NCBI RefSeq assembly: GCF_900096585.1
Contig: NZ_FMYH01000004.1
Span: 283,248-347,247, forward strand
Length of the DNA: 64,000 nt
Source of the DNA: Sanguibacter gelidistatuariae
Lineage (GTDB): Bacteria > Actinomycetota > Actinomycetes > Actinomycetales > Cellulomonadaceae
Reading direction: 5' to 3'
The notes under the pieces were generated by a model. That model was not told the origin of the DNA. It did not search any database and saw only the letters and a program-made list of their open reading frames with translations. The stretch's first letter is position 1; every line of letters begins with the position of its first letter. Made by a program: the position numbers and the translations under genes. This document shows, in pieces, positions 1 through 7,721 of this stretch.

Positions 1-476
1 GCGACGCCGCCCATGTCGTCCATGTCTTCGTCCATGTCGCCGGACGCCATCGCGGTGCGGATGAGGTCCCGTCCCCACTCCATGCCGGCGGCGTCGGCGT
101 CGGCGGCCGGGTTCGCGCTGGTGCGGGCGATGTGCCCGGCGAGGGCCGCGGCCAGACTGGCGTACTCCTGCGCGTCCTCGCTGAGCCGGGCCTCGATCGT
201 GGCCTCGTAGAGCCAGGCTGGCCGGCCCCGCCCGGTCGTGGGCGCTGGGGTCCGGGTCGCGGCGCTGGCGGCCACGAGGGCGTCGAGGTGCTCGCGGACG
301 GTGTTGGGGTGCTGGTGCATCATCTCGGCGAGCGCGGTCACGGTGCACGGCTCGGGCTGGTCGACCAGGTGGTCCAGGATCGCCGACTGGGCGGGGGTCA
401 GCCGCCTGCGGCGGTGCCCGGCAGGTGTGGGCCGGGGGCCGTACTGCGCCTCGGTGCCGTTCCGAATGATTTTCAC
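1..476 (-). CDS. Winged-helix (ArsR/MarR-like) transcriptional regulator, 3' end cut by window edge
   Basis: Reading the minus strand from a GTG at 476 gives an uninterrupted frame of at least 158 residues that leaves the window at position 1. Residues about 25-75 look like a winged helix: an LTPAQSAILDHL helix, then a TVTALAEMMHQHPNTVREHL helix-turn-helix, then a GRGRPAWLYEA wing typical of ArsR-type or FeS-containing HTH repressors. The C-terminal part is Ala-rich and ends in an acidic Met/Asp repeat (MDEDMDDMGG) at the window edge. It diverges from the hemerythrin-DUF2249 gene, and the shared 87-base spacer carries a palindrome, so it may control that neighbour. The ligand is unknown. The start is not certain because the ribosome-binding site is weak. 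Confidence 0.75.
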   Translation of the reverse strand, partial: MKIIRNGTEAQYGPRPTPAGHRRRRLTPAQSAILDHLVDQPEPCTVTALAEMMHQHPNTVREHLDALVAASAATRTPAPTTGRGRPAWLYEATIEARLSEDAQEYASLAAALAGHIARTSANPAADADAAGMEWGRDLIRTAMASGDMDEDMDDMGGV

Positions 477-512
477 GGTTTCCAGTGTAATAAAGTTTTG
501 ACCAGTCCCGTC

Positions 513-528
513 TAGGGCTTTGTCCCTA
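513..528. promoter_or_regulatory. Palindrome TAGGG-N6-CCCTA in divergent spacer (operator candidate)
   Basis: The sequence TAGGGCTTTGTCCCTA lies between the divergent regulator (start 476) and the hemerythrin-DUF2249 gene (start 564). It is a 5-bp inverted repeat around 6 bases. It resembles a shortened GGGAC-N-GTCCC box of the DosR/DevR type, but lacks bases of that consensus, so the regulator is a guess. A TTGACC hexamer lies just upstream at 497-502. Confidence 0.3.
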
Positions 529-563
529 TCTTCGTCGCGGGTGTCCGTCCGGAGGTCCTTGCC

Positions 564-1421
564 ATGTCTGTCGCCCCGAACACCGTCGTCATCGCCTCGA
601 GCGCCGCGGACGCGGCCGCCGTCGAGGCCGTCGTGAGCCATCACGCCGAGCTCTCCGGAGCGCTCGAGGCGCATGTCCACCGGGTCTTCTCGGCGGTCAT
701 CAACAACGACGTCCGCGGAGCCGAGCACGAGCGCGCGGCCCTCGTGGCCTGGTGCGCGGCCGAACTGCTGCCGCACGCGCTCGCGGAAGAGGCGGCCATG
801 TACCCCGCCGCCCACCAGGACCCGCGTGGACGCCTGCTGATCGACGCGATGATCGATGAGCACGCGATCCTGACCGAGCTCGTCGAGGCGATCCGCAAGG
901 CCGTCAACCCGGTGGTCGTGGCAGCCAACGCGCACGCGCTCCGGGTCGTCTTCGCGAGCCACCTGGCCAAGGAGAACGAGCTCATCCTGCCGCTGCTCGC
1001 CGGCTCGCCTGACGTGTCGTTGGCCGAGGTGCTCGAGGGGATGCACGTGTCGCTGAGCGGGGGCGACGACGCTGGTCACGACGACGCTGGTCACGACCAT
1101 GCTGGTCACGACCATGCGGTGCCCGACGCCGGCCCGGACGGTGCCGCCTCGGCGCCGGCGGGCGGCTCCTGCGGCTGCGGCGGGCACGACGACGCAGGCT
1201 TCCCCGAGCTGGACGCGACCGCCATCCCGCACGCGATCCGCCACGCGACGATCTTCGGCGCGCTCGAGGTGGTGGCAGCCGGCGGCGGGCTGGTGCTGCT
1301 CGCCCCGCACGCCCCGCTCCCGCTCCTGCGCCAGATCGACGCCCGCTGGCCCGGCCGCTTCGAGGTCAGCTACCTCCAGGAAGGCCCAGAGATCTGGAAG
1401 GTCCAGTTCCTGGCGGCGTAG
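564..1421 (+). CDS. Hemerythrin-like (HHE) and DUF2249 fusion protein with His-rich linker
   Basis: This is a 285-residue cytoplasmic protein. Residues about 20-145 form a hemerythrin-like four-helix bundle, with candidate di-iron ligands H26/H27, H71, E75, H100, H133 and E137 in HxxxE-type spacing. Residues 216-283 match DUF2249, a small ferredoxin-like domain common next to nitrogen-oxide and oxygen-response genes. The linker (about 168-208) contains three GHDxA repeats and a GGSCGCGGH cluster that could bind metal. The start is supported by GGAGG 8 bases upstream. The likely role is O2, NO or iron sensing or detoxification; this is inferred from the domains. Having both domains in one chain, with a His/Cys linker, is notable. 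Confidence 0.82.
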   Translation: MSVAPNTVVIASSAADAAAVEAVVSHHAELSGALEAHVHRVFSAVINNDVRGAEHERAALVAWCAAELLPHALAEEAAMYPAAHQDPRGRLLIDAMIDEHAILTELVEAIRKAVNPVVVAANAHALRVVFASHLAKENELILPLLAGSPDVSLAEVLEGMHVSLSGGDDAGHDDAGHDHAGHDHAVPDAGPDGAASAPAGGSCGCGGHDDAGFPELDATAIPHAIRHATIFGALEVVAAGGGLVLLAPHAPLPLLRQIDARWPGRFEVSYLQEGPEIWKVQFLAA

Positions 1422-1467
1422 CTAACACCCCCGCACCCGCGCCCCCTCGCACCCCCGCCCCCTCCCC

Positions 1468-1570
1468 GTCGAACTCGTGAACGGCTCGCCGAACTCGTGA
1501 GCCACGGTGGTCCAGGACCGCGAACGTCCCGTGGCTCACGAGCTCGCCGGCGCGCTCACGAGCTCGACGA
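1468..1570. repeat. Structured intergenic repeat, family A copy 1
   Basis: The element is built from two CGAACTCGTGA units, a central stem with CCGTGGCTCACGAG facing CTCGTGAGCCACGG, and two TCACGAGCTCG units on the far side. It can fold into one long hairpin. The same layout is at 2018-2140 and 35820-35939. It lies between two plus-strand genes. Confidence 0.8.
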
Positions 1571-1626
1571 CCGGGATAGTTGGTGCAGGGGCCGAGCATC
1601 GGTCGCCGTCCAGTCAGGAGCCCGCC

Positions 1627-1992
1627 ATGTCCGCACCCAACCTCTTCCTCGTCTACGTGACTGACGTCGTGCGAGCGACCGACTTCTATCGGGACCTGTT
1701 CGAGATCGAGCCTGTCATGGTCACCCCTCGGTACGTGTCCTTCGAGGTCGCCCCCGGCGTCCTGTTCGCGTTGTGGAGCGGGCGGGCCGATCAGGTCACG
1801 GCGGAGGTTCCGCGCACCTTCGAGGTTGGGCTGATGGTGCCAGGCTCCGCCGCCGCCGTCGACGAGGTCTTCGCCCGATGGGTCGCGAAGGGCGTCACAG
1901 TTGTCGACGAGCCCTACGACGAAGTGTTCGGCCGCACCTTCCTCGTCGCAGACCCCGACGGAAACCTCATCCGCGTCTCGCCGATCGACTAA
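1627..1992 (+). CDS. VOC-superfamily (glyoxalase-like) protein
   Basis: This is a 121-residue single-module VOC protein. It begins LFLVYVTDVVRATDFYRDLF, the usual first beta-alpha unit of the glyoxalase/bleomycin-resistance fold, and ends GRTFLVADPDGNLIRVSPID, the usual DPDGNxI strand. Such proteins bind a divalent metal and act as lyases, dioxygenases or binding proteins; the substrate cannot be read from the sequence. I start it at the ATG at 1627 because AGGAG precedes it, and a longer frame upstream would run through the structured repeat. It is flanked by family A repeats on both sides, so it may be a discrete insertion unit. Confidence 0.8.
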   Translation: MSAPNLFLVYVTDVVRATDFYRDLFEIEPVMVTPRYVSFEVAPGVLFALWSGRADQVTAEVPRTFEVGLMVPGSAAAVDEVFARWVAKGVTVVDEPYDEVFGRTFLVADPDGNLIRVSPID

Positions 1993-2017
1993 CCGCCAAC
2001 GAGGCCCCCACAACCCC

Positions 2018-2140
2018 GTCGAACTCGTGAACGGCTCGCCGAACTCGTGAGCCACGGCGGTCCAGGACCGCGGACGTCCCGTGGCTCACGAGTTCGGCGG
2101 CGCGCTCACGAGTTCGGCGGCGCGCTCACGAGTTCGGCGA
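2018..2140. repeat. Structured intergenic repeat, family A copy 2
   Basis: This has the same architecture as 1468-1570, with near-identical first arm and loop. One extra GGCGCGCTCACGAGTTC unit on the right makes it longer. It sits between the convergent VOC-protein gene and ridA, as expected of a bidirectional terminator. Confidence 0.8.
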
Positions 2141-2181
2141 CCGGGTCGCTGGCGACCGGGTGGTCGGGTGGTCGGCGACCG

Positions 2182-2583
2182 TCAGTCGGTGATCGCGAAG
2201 GCGTCGATCTCGACGAGCATCTCTTCGCGGGGCAGGCCGGTGAAGACCGTGGTGCGGGCGGGCAGCACGCCCTTGGGGGAGTTCGCGGAGACGAACGCGC
2301 CGTAGGCCTCGTTCATGATCGGGAAGTCCTCGCGCTTGGTGAGGTAAACGCGGAGCATGACGACGTCGTCGAAGGTCGCCCCGGACGCCTCGATGATCGC
2401 CTTGATGTTCTCCAGGGTGCGGGTGGTCTGGGCGGCCACGTCACCGGGGAAGAGGTATTCGCTCGTGGCGGGGTCGACCGGCCCCTGTCCGGAGACCTGG
2501 ACGAAGGGACCCTTGCGGATGCCCTGGTGGAAGGTGTGCGCGGGGGCCGGTGCGTTCGGGGTGCTGACGGCGATCTTGGTCAT
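2182..2583 (-). CDS. ridA: RidA-family enamine/imine deaminase
   Basis: The protein has 133 residues, normal for the YjgF/YER057c/UK114 family. It shows the typical GPFVQVSGQGPVDPATSE start, a TRTLENIKAIIEASGA helix, DDVVMLRVYLT, and LPARTTVFTGLPREEMLVEID, which contains the Arg that binds the substrate carboxylate in RidA. RidA proteins hydrolyse reactive 2-aminoacrylate and other imines released by PLP enzymes. It is the last gene of the operon headed by the GH20 gene and follows a PLP-dependent D-amino-acid deaminase, whose enamine product it would clear. GAAGGA precedes the ATG. Confidence 0.9.
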   Translation of the reverse strand: MTKIAVSTPNAPAPAHTFHQGIRKGPFVQVSGQGPVDPATSEYLFPGDVAAQTTRTLENIKAIIEASGATFDDVVMLRVYLTKREDFPIMNEAYGAFVSANSPKGVLPARTTVFTGLPREEMLVEIDAFAITD

Positions 2584-2624
2584 GAGAGTCCTTCATCGAT
2601 GGTGGTGCTGGTGGATGGAGACGA

Positions 2625-4100
2625 TCAGAAGTCGGTTGTGACGATCTCGACGACGCGGTCGGAGTTGTCGACGATCACGGCCATCCGCCACTTGTCGAAG
2701 AGCGTGCACGGGTGGGAGATACCGAAGCCGACGACGTCGCCGGGCGCCAGGCCCGCCTCCGCCGTGACGGTCAGGTAGAGGTGCTGGTCGTTGAGCGCGG
2801 TGACCTGCGCCCCGGCCAGGTCGGTGACCGGTCCCGGCGTCCCGTCCTCGAGCGCGCGGCGCACGGTCAGGGCGACCGGGAGGTCGATGTCGTAGGACAC
2901 GTCGCGGCGCCCGACGCCGCAGATCGCCAGTCCGGGCTCGGGCACCGAGAGCACCTGGCCCCACACGGTCGCGGCGGCGCGCATCGGCTCGGCGCCGGGG
3001 ATCCGGGTCCACGGGTCCATCCGGGCGCAGAACCCGTGGTCGTGGGTGATGTACGCCCCCGATCGCACGACGACGCGCACCGGCCAGGCGGCCGGTCCGG
3101 CGGAGGCCTCGCCCGACTGCGCGACGTCGCCCGACTGCGCGACGTCGCCCGACTGCGCGACGTCGCCGGGTTGCGTGCCGCTGCTGGCCTGCCCGACCAT
3201 CACCTCCCCCGGCAGCTCGGCGAGCACGACGTCGAGGAAGGAGCTGCCGCCCGCGGACACGACGACCGGTCGCCCCGCCGGGATGAGTCCCGCGGCGCAG
3301 ATGCCCGCGGCGACCGCGCGCAGGTCCTGGCAGTAGGCGGCCACCGTGGCCAGGTCGGCCTGCGAGGTGCCCGAGGCGGCGGAGCCCTCGTAGCCGGCCA
3401 CGCCGACCAAGGTGAGCCCGGAACCCGCGACCGCACGGGCCAGGTCGATCGCCGCGGCGACCCCGCGCACGCCCGTCCGCCCACCGGCCACGCCGAGCTC
3501 GACGAGCACCCCGAGCCGCGCGCGGACCTCCGGGGGAGTCCCGGCGAAGCCGCGGGCGAGCAGGTCGAGCCCCACCTGGGAGTCGACGTACAGCCAGATC
3601 TCCGCGGCCGGCCCGGCGTTGCCGCGCGCCACAGAACCCGCCTCCGCGGCAACCGCCCGCGTGAGCTCCTCGCGGATCCAGGCGATCTCCCGCGGGTCGT
3701 ACAGCTCGTTGGCGAGGAACACCCGCTCGGTGCCCCAGTCCCGCACGGTCCGCAGCTGGGCGGCGTTGGCCACGGTCGCCCCCCATGCGCCGTGCGCCCG
3801 TTGGCGCGCGAAGAGCTGGGCGGACATCGCCGTCTTGACGTGCGGGGCGTGCTCGACGCTGGCGCGCGCGCACAGCCGCTCCATGAGCGTCAGGTTGTGC
3901 TCGACGGCGTCCTCATCGAGGGTGAGCAGCGGCCAGGAGAACTGTGGTCCGGTAACGAGCGGGCGATGCGCAGCGGAGGCACCGACCACGCCATCGAGTG
4001 AGGCCGGGCCGGTCAGCAGCAGCCCCTTGGTCCGGGGGCCCAGCGGCGCGGCAGGTGTTCCGGGCCGGTCAGCAGGAACGATGAGGCCGACGGCGTTCAC
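2625..4100 (-). CDS. PLP-dependent D-amino-acid deaminase/dehydratase (D-serine dehydratase/D-threonine aldolase-like fold III)
   Basis: The protein has 491 residues. The N-terminal alanine-racemase-like barrel carries the PLP lysine in HVKT (K89), with GVAGGRTGVR and VSAGGSSF phosphate-binding segments. The C-terminal beta domain has HDHGFCARMDPW and SHPCTLFDKW; the His and Cys of the latter match the zinc site of eukaryote-type D-serine dehydratases. This predicts conversion of a D-amino acid to a 2-keto acid plus ammonia. The GTG start overlaps the stop of the deacylase gene by 4 bases, so the two are translationally coupled. An unusual low-complexity insert of GDVAQS repeats lies near residues 314-332. 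Confidence 0.85.
   Translation of the reverse strand: MNAVGLIVPADRPGTPAAPLGPRTKGLLLTGPASLDGVVGASAAHRPLVTGPQFSWPLLTLDEDAVEHNLTLMERLCARASVEHAPHVKTAMSAQLFARQRAHGAWGATVANAAQLRTVRDWGTERVFLANELYDPREIAWIREELTRAVAAEAGSVARGNAGPAAEIWLYVDSQVGLDLLARGFAGTPPEVRARLGVLVELGVAGGRTGVRGVAAAIDLARAVAGSGLTLVGVAGYEGSAASGTSQADLATVAAYCQDLRAVAAGICAAGLIPAGRPVVVSAGGSSFLDVVLAELPGEVMVGQASSGTQPGDVAQSGDVAQSGDVAQSGEASAGPAAWPVRVVVRSGAYITHDHGFCARMDPWTRIPGAEPMRAAATVWGQVLSVPEPGLAICGVGRRDVSYDIDLPVALTVRRALEDGTPGPVTDLAGAQVTALNDQHLYLTVTAEAGLAPGDVVGFGISHPCTLFDKWRMAVIVDNSDRVVEIVTTDF
3111..3164. repeat. 18-bp tandem repeat inside the deaminase gene
   Basis: There are three perfect copies of GCCCGACTGCGCGACGTC followed by a degenerate fourth. 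They keep the frame and encode repeated GDVAQS hexapeptides. Copy number could vary between strains without breaking the gene. Confidence 0.9.
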
Positions 4101-5746
4101 GACCGCACCCCGCCCTCGGTGCGGACGGCGGTAGGCGCGGCCGGGCGAGAGCCCCCCGGCCGCAGCGCCCGCCCCGGCAGGAGCCCAGTCATCGCGCCCC
4201 CCACCAGCACCGGCACGCCGGCGACGAGCACGTCGTCGATCCCGCTAGCGAGCTGGCGCGGGTTCTCATACGTCGCCTCGTCGCGCACCCGGTCGGGGTC
4301 CACGAGCACGACGTCGGCCGCCATGCCGGGCAGCAGCTGCCCGCGGTCCGTGAAGCCGAAGCGACGGGCGGCCGCGGTCGACAGGTGGTCCTGGGCGTCG
4401 GCCCACGTCCAGTCGCCGAGGTCGCGGACGTGCTCTGAGAGGAACCGCGCGAAGGCGCCCCAGCCGCGTGGGTGCGGGCGCCCGCCGGCGTAGATCGCGT
4501 CGGACCCGCCCATGTGTGCGCCGTGGCGCAGCAGCGTTCGCACCGACTCGGGGGAGTTGGTCGGCGGCTGGGCGAACACGCACCCGGCCCGCAGACCCGT
4601 GCTGACCAGCAGCTCGACCGCGGCGTCCGCGGGGGACAGGCCCAGGCGAGCGGCGACGTCGGGCAGGGTCATGCCCTCGGTCCAGTTCAGCTCGCCGGGC
4701 ACGGCCGCCATGGTGACGCGCCCCCAGAGGTCGGCCAGGGCGGGGAAGTGCTCGGTGTGCAGGCGGGCCAGGACGGATTCGTCGCGTAGCAGCTGCACGG
4801 TCCGGGCGGGGTCGGCGATGGGCAGCCAGGTGGGTAGGGAGACCATCGACAGGATCGAGCAGCCGCGCAGGTAGGGGTAGGAGTCGAAGGTGACGTCGAG
4901 GCCCTCGGCGAGGGCCGCGTCGACGTAGCCGGCGAGCTCGGCGGCGGGGCCGTGATAGTGCGAGACGTGGGTGGCCACGTCCGTCTCCCGGGCGAGGTCC
5001 ATGAGCTCGGCCATCGCTGCGCCGGCCTTCTCCTCGTAGCCGCGCATGTGGCTCACGTGCGGGAGCCCGCGCCCGGCCAGGACCGCGGTGAGCGCAAGCA
5101 GCTCCTGGCGCTCGGCGTAGGAGGCGGGCACGTACTCGAGCCCGGTCGACATGCCGCAGGCGCCCTCGTCGAGGCCGCGGATCAGCGCGTCGGCCATGGC
5201 CGCGATCTCGCCCGGCGTCGCCGGGCGGGCCGCATCGCCGAGCGCGCCGTAGCGCAGCGTGCCGTGCGGCACGAGGTAGGCGACGTTGAGCGGGGTGGTC
5301 CGGTCGTACGTGGCGAGCAGCTCCGCGACGGAGCCGCCGCGGAAGGTCGGGTGCTCGCCGTTGATCGCGGAGAAGTAGCCCGTCGCCCAGGCGAAGGCGC
5401 CTGGGGCGCCCGCTCCGGCGTCGGGCATGGCGGGCCCGCCCGCAGCGCGCGCGGAGGGCGCGTAGGACACGCCGTCCTGCCCGACGACGATGCTCGTCAC
5501 CCCCTGGCGGAGCATGGCGTGCTGGACGTCGGTATCCAGGACCGCGGCCTCGCCGTGGACGTGGGAGTCGATGAACCCGGGGAAGGCGATCCGGCCGTCG
5601 GCATCGATGACGTGGCCGTCGCCGGTGGGCCGCGCCCCCGACTGAGTGACGGACACGACGGTGTCGCTCAGGTGCAGGTCGACCGGGTGGCTGAGGCCGT
5701 CGGCGCTGTGGGCGTCGGGCAGGCGGGCCCCGTGGATGATCGTCAT
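4097..5746 (-). CDS. N-acyl-D-amino-acid deacylase (amidohydrolase superfamily)
   Basis: The protein has 549 residues, typical of D-aminoacylase/N-acyl-D-glutamate deacylase. Metal-site motifs are visible: SHVHG (H62, H64) after the first beta-strand, GACGMSTGLEY with the Cys ligand typical of this subgroup, GLPHVSHMR, THVSHYHG, and MGGSDAIYAGGRPHPRGWGAF with the catalytic Asp. It would release a D-amino acid from an N-acyl conjugate for the deaminase encoded next. It overlaps both neighbours by 4 bases (ATGA and GTGA), and GCAGGAG precedes its ATG. No signal peptide is seen, so the reaction is cytoplasmic. The acyl group and amino acid cannot be assigned. Confidence 0.87.
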   Translation of the reverse strand: MTIIHGARLPDAHSADGLSHPVDLHLSDTVVSVTQSGARPTGDGHVIDADGRIAFPGFIDSHVHGEAAVLDTDVQHAMLRQGVTSIVVGQDGVSYAPSARAAGGPAMPDAGAGAPGAFAWATGYFSAINGEHPTFRGGSVAELLATYDRTTPLNVAYLVPHGTLRYGALGDAARPATPGEIAAMADALIRGLDEGACGMSTGLEYVPASYAERQELLALTAVLAGRGLPHVSHMRGYEEKAGAAMAELMDLARETDVATHVSHYHGPAAELAGYVDAALAEGLDVTFDSYPYLRGCSILSMVSLPTWLPIADPARTVQLLRDESVLARLHTEHFPALADLWGRVTMAAVPGELNWTEGMTLPDVAARLGLSPADAAVELLVSTGLRAGCVFAQPPTNSPESVRTLLRHGAHMGGSDAIYAGGRPHPRGWGAFARFLSEHVRDLGDWTWADAQDHLSTAAARRFGFTDRGQLLPGMAADVVLVDPDRVRDEATYENPRQLASGIDDVLVAGVPVLVGGAMTGLLPGRALRPGGSRPAAPTAVRTEGGVRS

Positions 5747-7563
5747 GCGTGCGCTCCTGCGTCGGCTCCGGCTGTACCGGCCTCGTCAGCGTTGTCCTCG
5801 TGCCAGCCGCCCGCGCCGGCCCAGCCGGCCGCGGCCATCTCGGCGGCCAGGTCGCGGGGGAAGCCCTCCGCACCCGGGCGCGACTGCCAGGGCCTGGGTC
5901 CGTCCAGGGGGCGGTAGTCGACCCCCGCGGCGTCCAGGCGCGGCAGGTGCACGGCCAGGCGCGCCATGAACTCGGTCGAGGCGGGGGAGCCGGGCGCGCG
6001 ATCGGTCGGCGGGCTCCACACGACCTCGGCGAAGGCCGCCAGCCGCGGGAACGTCAGGTAGTCGATCCGGCGCGCGGACTCGAGGTGCTCGGTCCAGACC
6101 TGCGCCTGCGCGCCGACGAGCGCACCGGGGGCGGAGTCGAGGTCGGGGTGCAGCCGGTAGACCTCGGCGGGCACGGTCTCGAAGGCGAGCACGTCCTCGA
6201 TGGTCCGCAGGAACCCGACGGGGGTCGGTTCCCCAGGTCCCTCACCGGACCGGTGGTCGAGGTAGACGACCTGCTCGGGGGCCATGACGACGTCGTGCCC
6301 GGCCTCCATGGCCACCGCGCCGACCGTCACGCCGCGCCACGCGGTGACGATCGCCTCGGTGGGCAGGGCGGGGGAGAATGCCTCGTCCCAGACGACCGGA
6401 CGGCGTCCGGCGGCGATGACGTGCTCGCTCAGCCGGGCGATGAACCAGCCGTGCAGCTCGCGGACGTGCTCGAGCCCGAGGGCGGTCGCCTGCGCGACGA
6501 TCTCGGGGCTGTCCAGCCACAGCGTCGTGGGGACCTCGTCCCCGCCCAGGCCGATCCATGGGGAGTCGAAGACGTCGAGGACCTCGTCGAGCACGCCCCG
6601 GAAGAACTCGAGCGAGGCCTCGGAGGGGTCGAGAACCTCGGTGCTGACCCCCCACGTGGTGCGCACGGTGTGCGGCTGCTTGCGGGTGCCGAGCTCGGGG
6701 TAGGCCGCCACGGCCGCCTCGACGTGACCCGGCACGTCGATCTCGGGGACGACGGTCACGCCGCGCTCGCGGGCGAAGGCGACGATCTCGCGGAGGTCGT
6801 CCTGGGTGTAGAAGCCGCCGTGCGGCTGCCCGTCCGTGATCCCGCTCCGCCAGGTGCCGACGCCGGTCTCGGCGCGCCAGGAGCCGACCTCGGTCAGCTT
6901 CGGGTAGCGGGTGATCTCCATCCGCCAGCCCTGGTCGTCGGTCAGGTGCAGCTGGAGCACGTTGAGCTTGTGCGCGGCGGCCAGGTCGATGAAGCGCAGC
7001 ACGTCGCGCTTGGGCAGGAAGTGGCGGGCTACGTCGAGCAGGACCCCGCGCCACGGGTAGCGCGGGTGGTCGGCGACGGCGATGTGGGGGAGTGCGACGT
7101 GCGTGGGCGGGCCGGCCACGCGGAAGGCGCGCGGCCCCGCGAGCTGGCGCAGGGTCTGGGCGGCGCTGTGGGCGCCCTCGGCGCCACCCGCCTGCACGAC
7201 GACGCCGGTCGCGCCGATCTGCAGGCGATAGCCGGCCGCGGGCAGGGTCTCGTCGAGGTCGAAGGAGACGGCCGCGGTGGGGAGGGCCGCGGTGGGGAGG
7301 GTGGAGTGCGCGTCGTCGGACGGACTCGTGGTGGATTGCGCCGAGTTGGATGACGCCGCGTCAGATGGCTTCGTGACCTGGAAGGCGAGGTCGAGGCCAA
7401 AGGCGGCCTCGGTGACCGCGCGCCACCAGCGCGCACCCGCGCGCAGGGCCGGGTGAGCGCTCACCCGCGCGCCGTCGTCGAGCACGAAGAACGCGCCCTC
7501 CGCGGGGGTCTCGACGTGGACAGGGGCAGGGAGGAGACCGTACGGCGCCGCGGAAGAAGTCAC
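5743..7563 (-). CDS. GH20 beta-N-acetylhexosaminidase, probably cytoplasmic
   Basis: The protein has 606 residues. An N-terminal GH20b-like domain (to about 160) is interrupted by a Ser/Thr/Ala-rich insert (about 66-98). The catalytic barrel starts at PRYPWRGVLLDVARHF and includes LHLTDDQGWR, PEIDVPGH, and the catalytic pair D342-E343 in GLGGDE. This pair supports the substrate-assisted mechanism on terminal GlcNAc or GalNAc. No signal peptide is visible, unlike secreted chitobiases, so it probably acts on an imported sugar conjugate. It is the first gene of a four-gene operon with D-amino-acid enzymes. The GTG start sits 7 bases after a TAGGCT hexamer, suggesting a leaderless mRNA. Confidence 0.9.
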   Translation of the reverse strand: MTSSAAPYGLLPAPVHVETPAEGAFFVLDDGARVSAHPALRAGARWWRAVTEAAFGLDLAFQVTKPSDAASSNSAQSTTSPSDDAHSTLPTAALPTAAVSFDLDETLPAAGYRLQIGATGVVVQAGGAEGAHSAAQTLRQLAGPRAFRVAGPPTHVALPHIAVADHPRYPWRGVLLDVARHFLPKRDVLRFIDLAAAHKLNVLQLHLTDDQGWRMEITRYPKLTEVGSWRAETGVGTWRSGITDGQPHGGFYTQDDLREIVAFARERGVTVVPEIDVPGHVEAAVAAYPELGTRKQPHTVRTTWGVSTEVLDPSEASLEFFRGVLDEVLDVFDSPWIGLGGDEVPTTLWLDSPEIVAQATALGLEHVRELHGWFIARLSEHVIAAGRRPVVWDEAFSPALPTEAIVTAWRGVTVGAVAMEAGHDVVMAPEQVVYLDHRSGEGPGEPTPVGFLRTIEDVLAFETVPAEVYRLHPDLDSAPGALVGAQAQVWTEHLESARRIDYLTFPRLAAFAEVVWSPPTDRAPGSPASTEFMARLAVHLPRLDAAGVDYRPLDGPRPWQSRPGAEGFPRDLAAEMAAAGWAGAGGWHEDNADEAGTAGADAGAHA

Positions 7564-7570
7564 CCGATCG

Positions 7571-7598
7571 AGCCTAGCCGGAAAACCGAGTTAGTAAA
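7571..7598 (-). promoter_or_regulatory. Probable leaderless promoter of the GH20 operon
   Basis: On the minus strand TTTACT (7593-7598) and TAGGCT (7571-7576) are 16 bases apart, and TAGGCT ends 7 bases before the GTG at 7563. The -35 region overlaps an AT-rich stretch (GTTTGTCAGCATTGTTTACT, 7594-7613) that could be a ROK- or NagC-type operator, a low-certainty idea. Confidence 0.45.
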
Positions 7599-7721
7599 CA
7601 ATGCTGACAAACGCTGGACGGGGCGGAGCGGGCCTGCCGGGACCTTTGGCCCAGGGAGGCGGGGTGCGCGGAGCCTACGGTTCAGTAAGTTACGCCACCG
7701 TAGGTATCGAAGGGGACGTTC

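Noticed and set aside
132..515. Open plus-strand frame of 127 codons at the left edge
   Set aside because: It is antisense to a convincing winged-helix regulator and encodes a low-complexity Gly/Arg/Val sequence without family features.
1468..2140. Family A repeat as a phage attachment site or tRNA-derived element
   Set aside because: There is no tRNA, integrase or direct-repeat pair bordering foreign DNA; the structure is a multi-unit palindrome.
3412..5917. Several plus-strand frames of 200-320 codons opposite the D-amino-acid operon
   Set aside because: These are GC-skew shadows of the strongly coding minus strand; they lack ribosome-binding sites and any recognisable domain.
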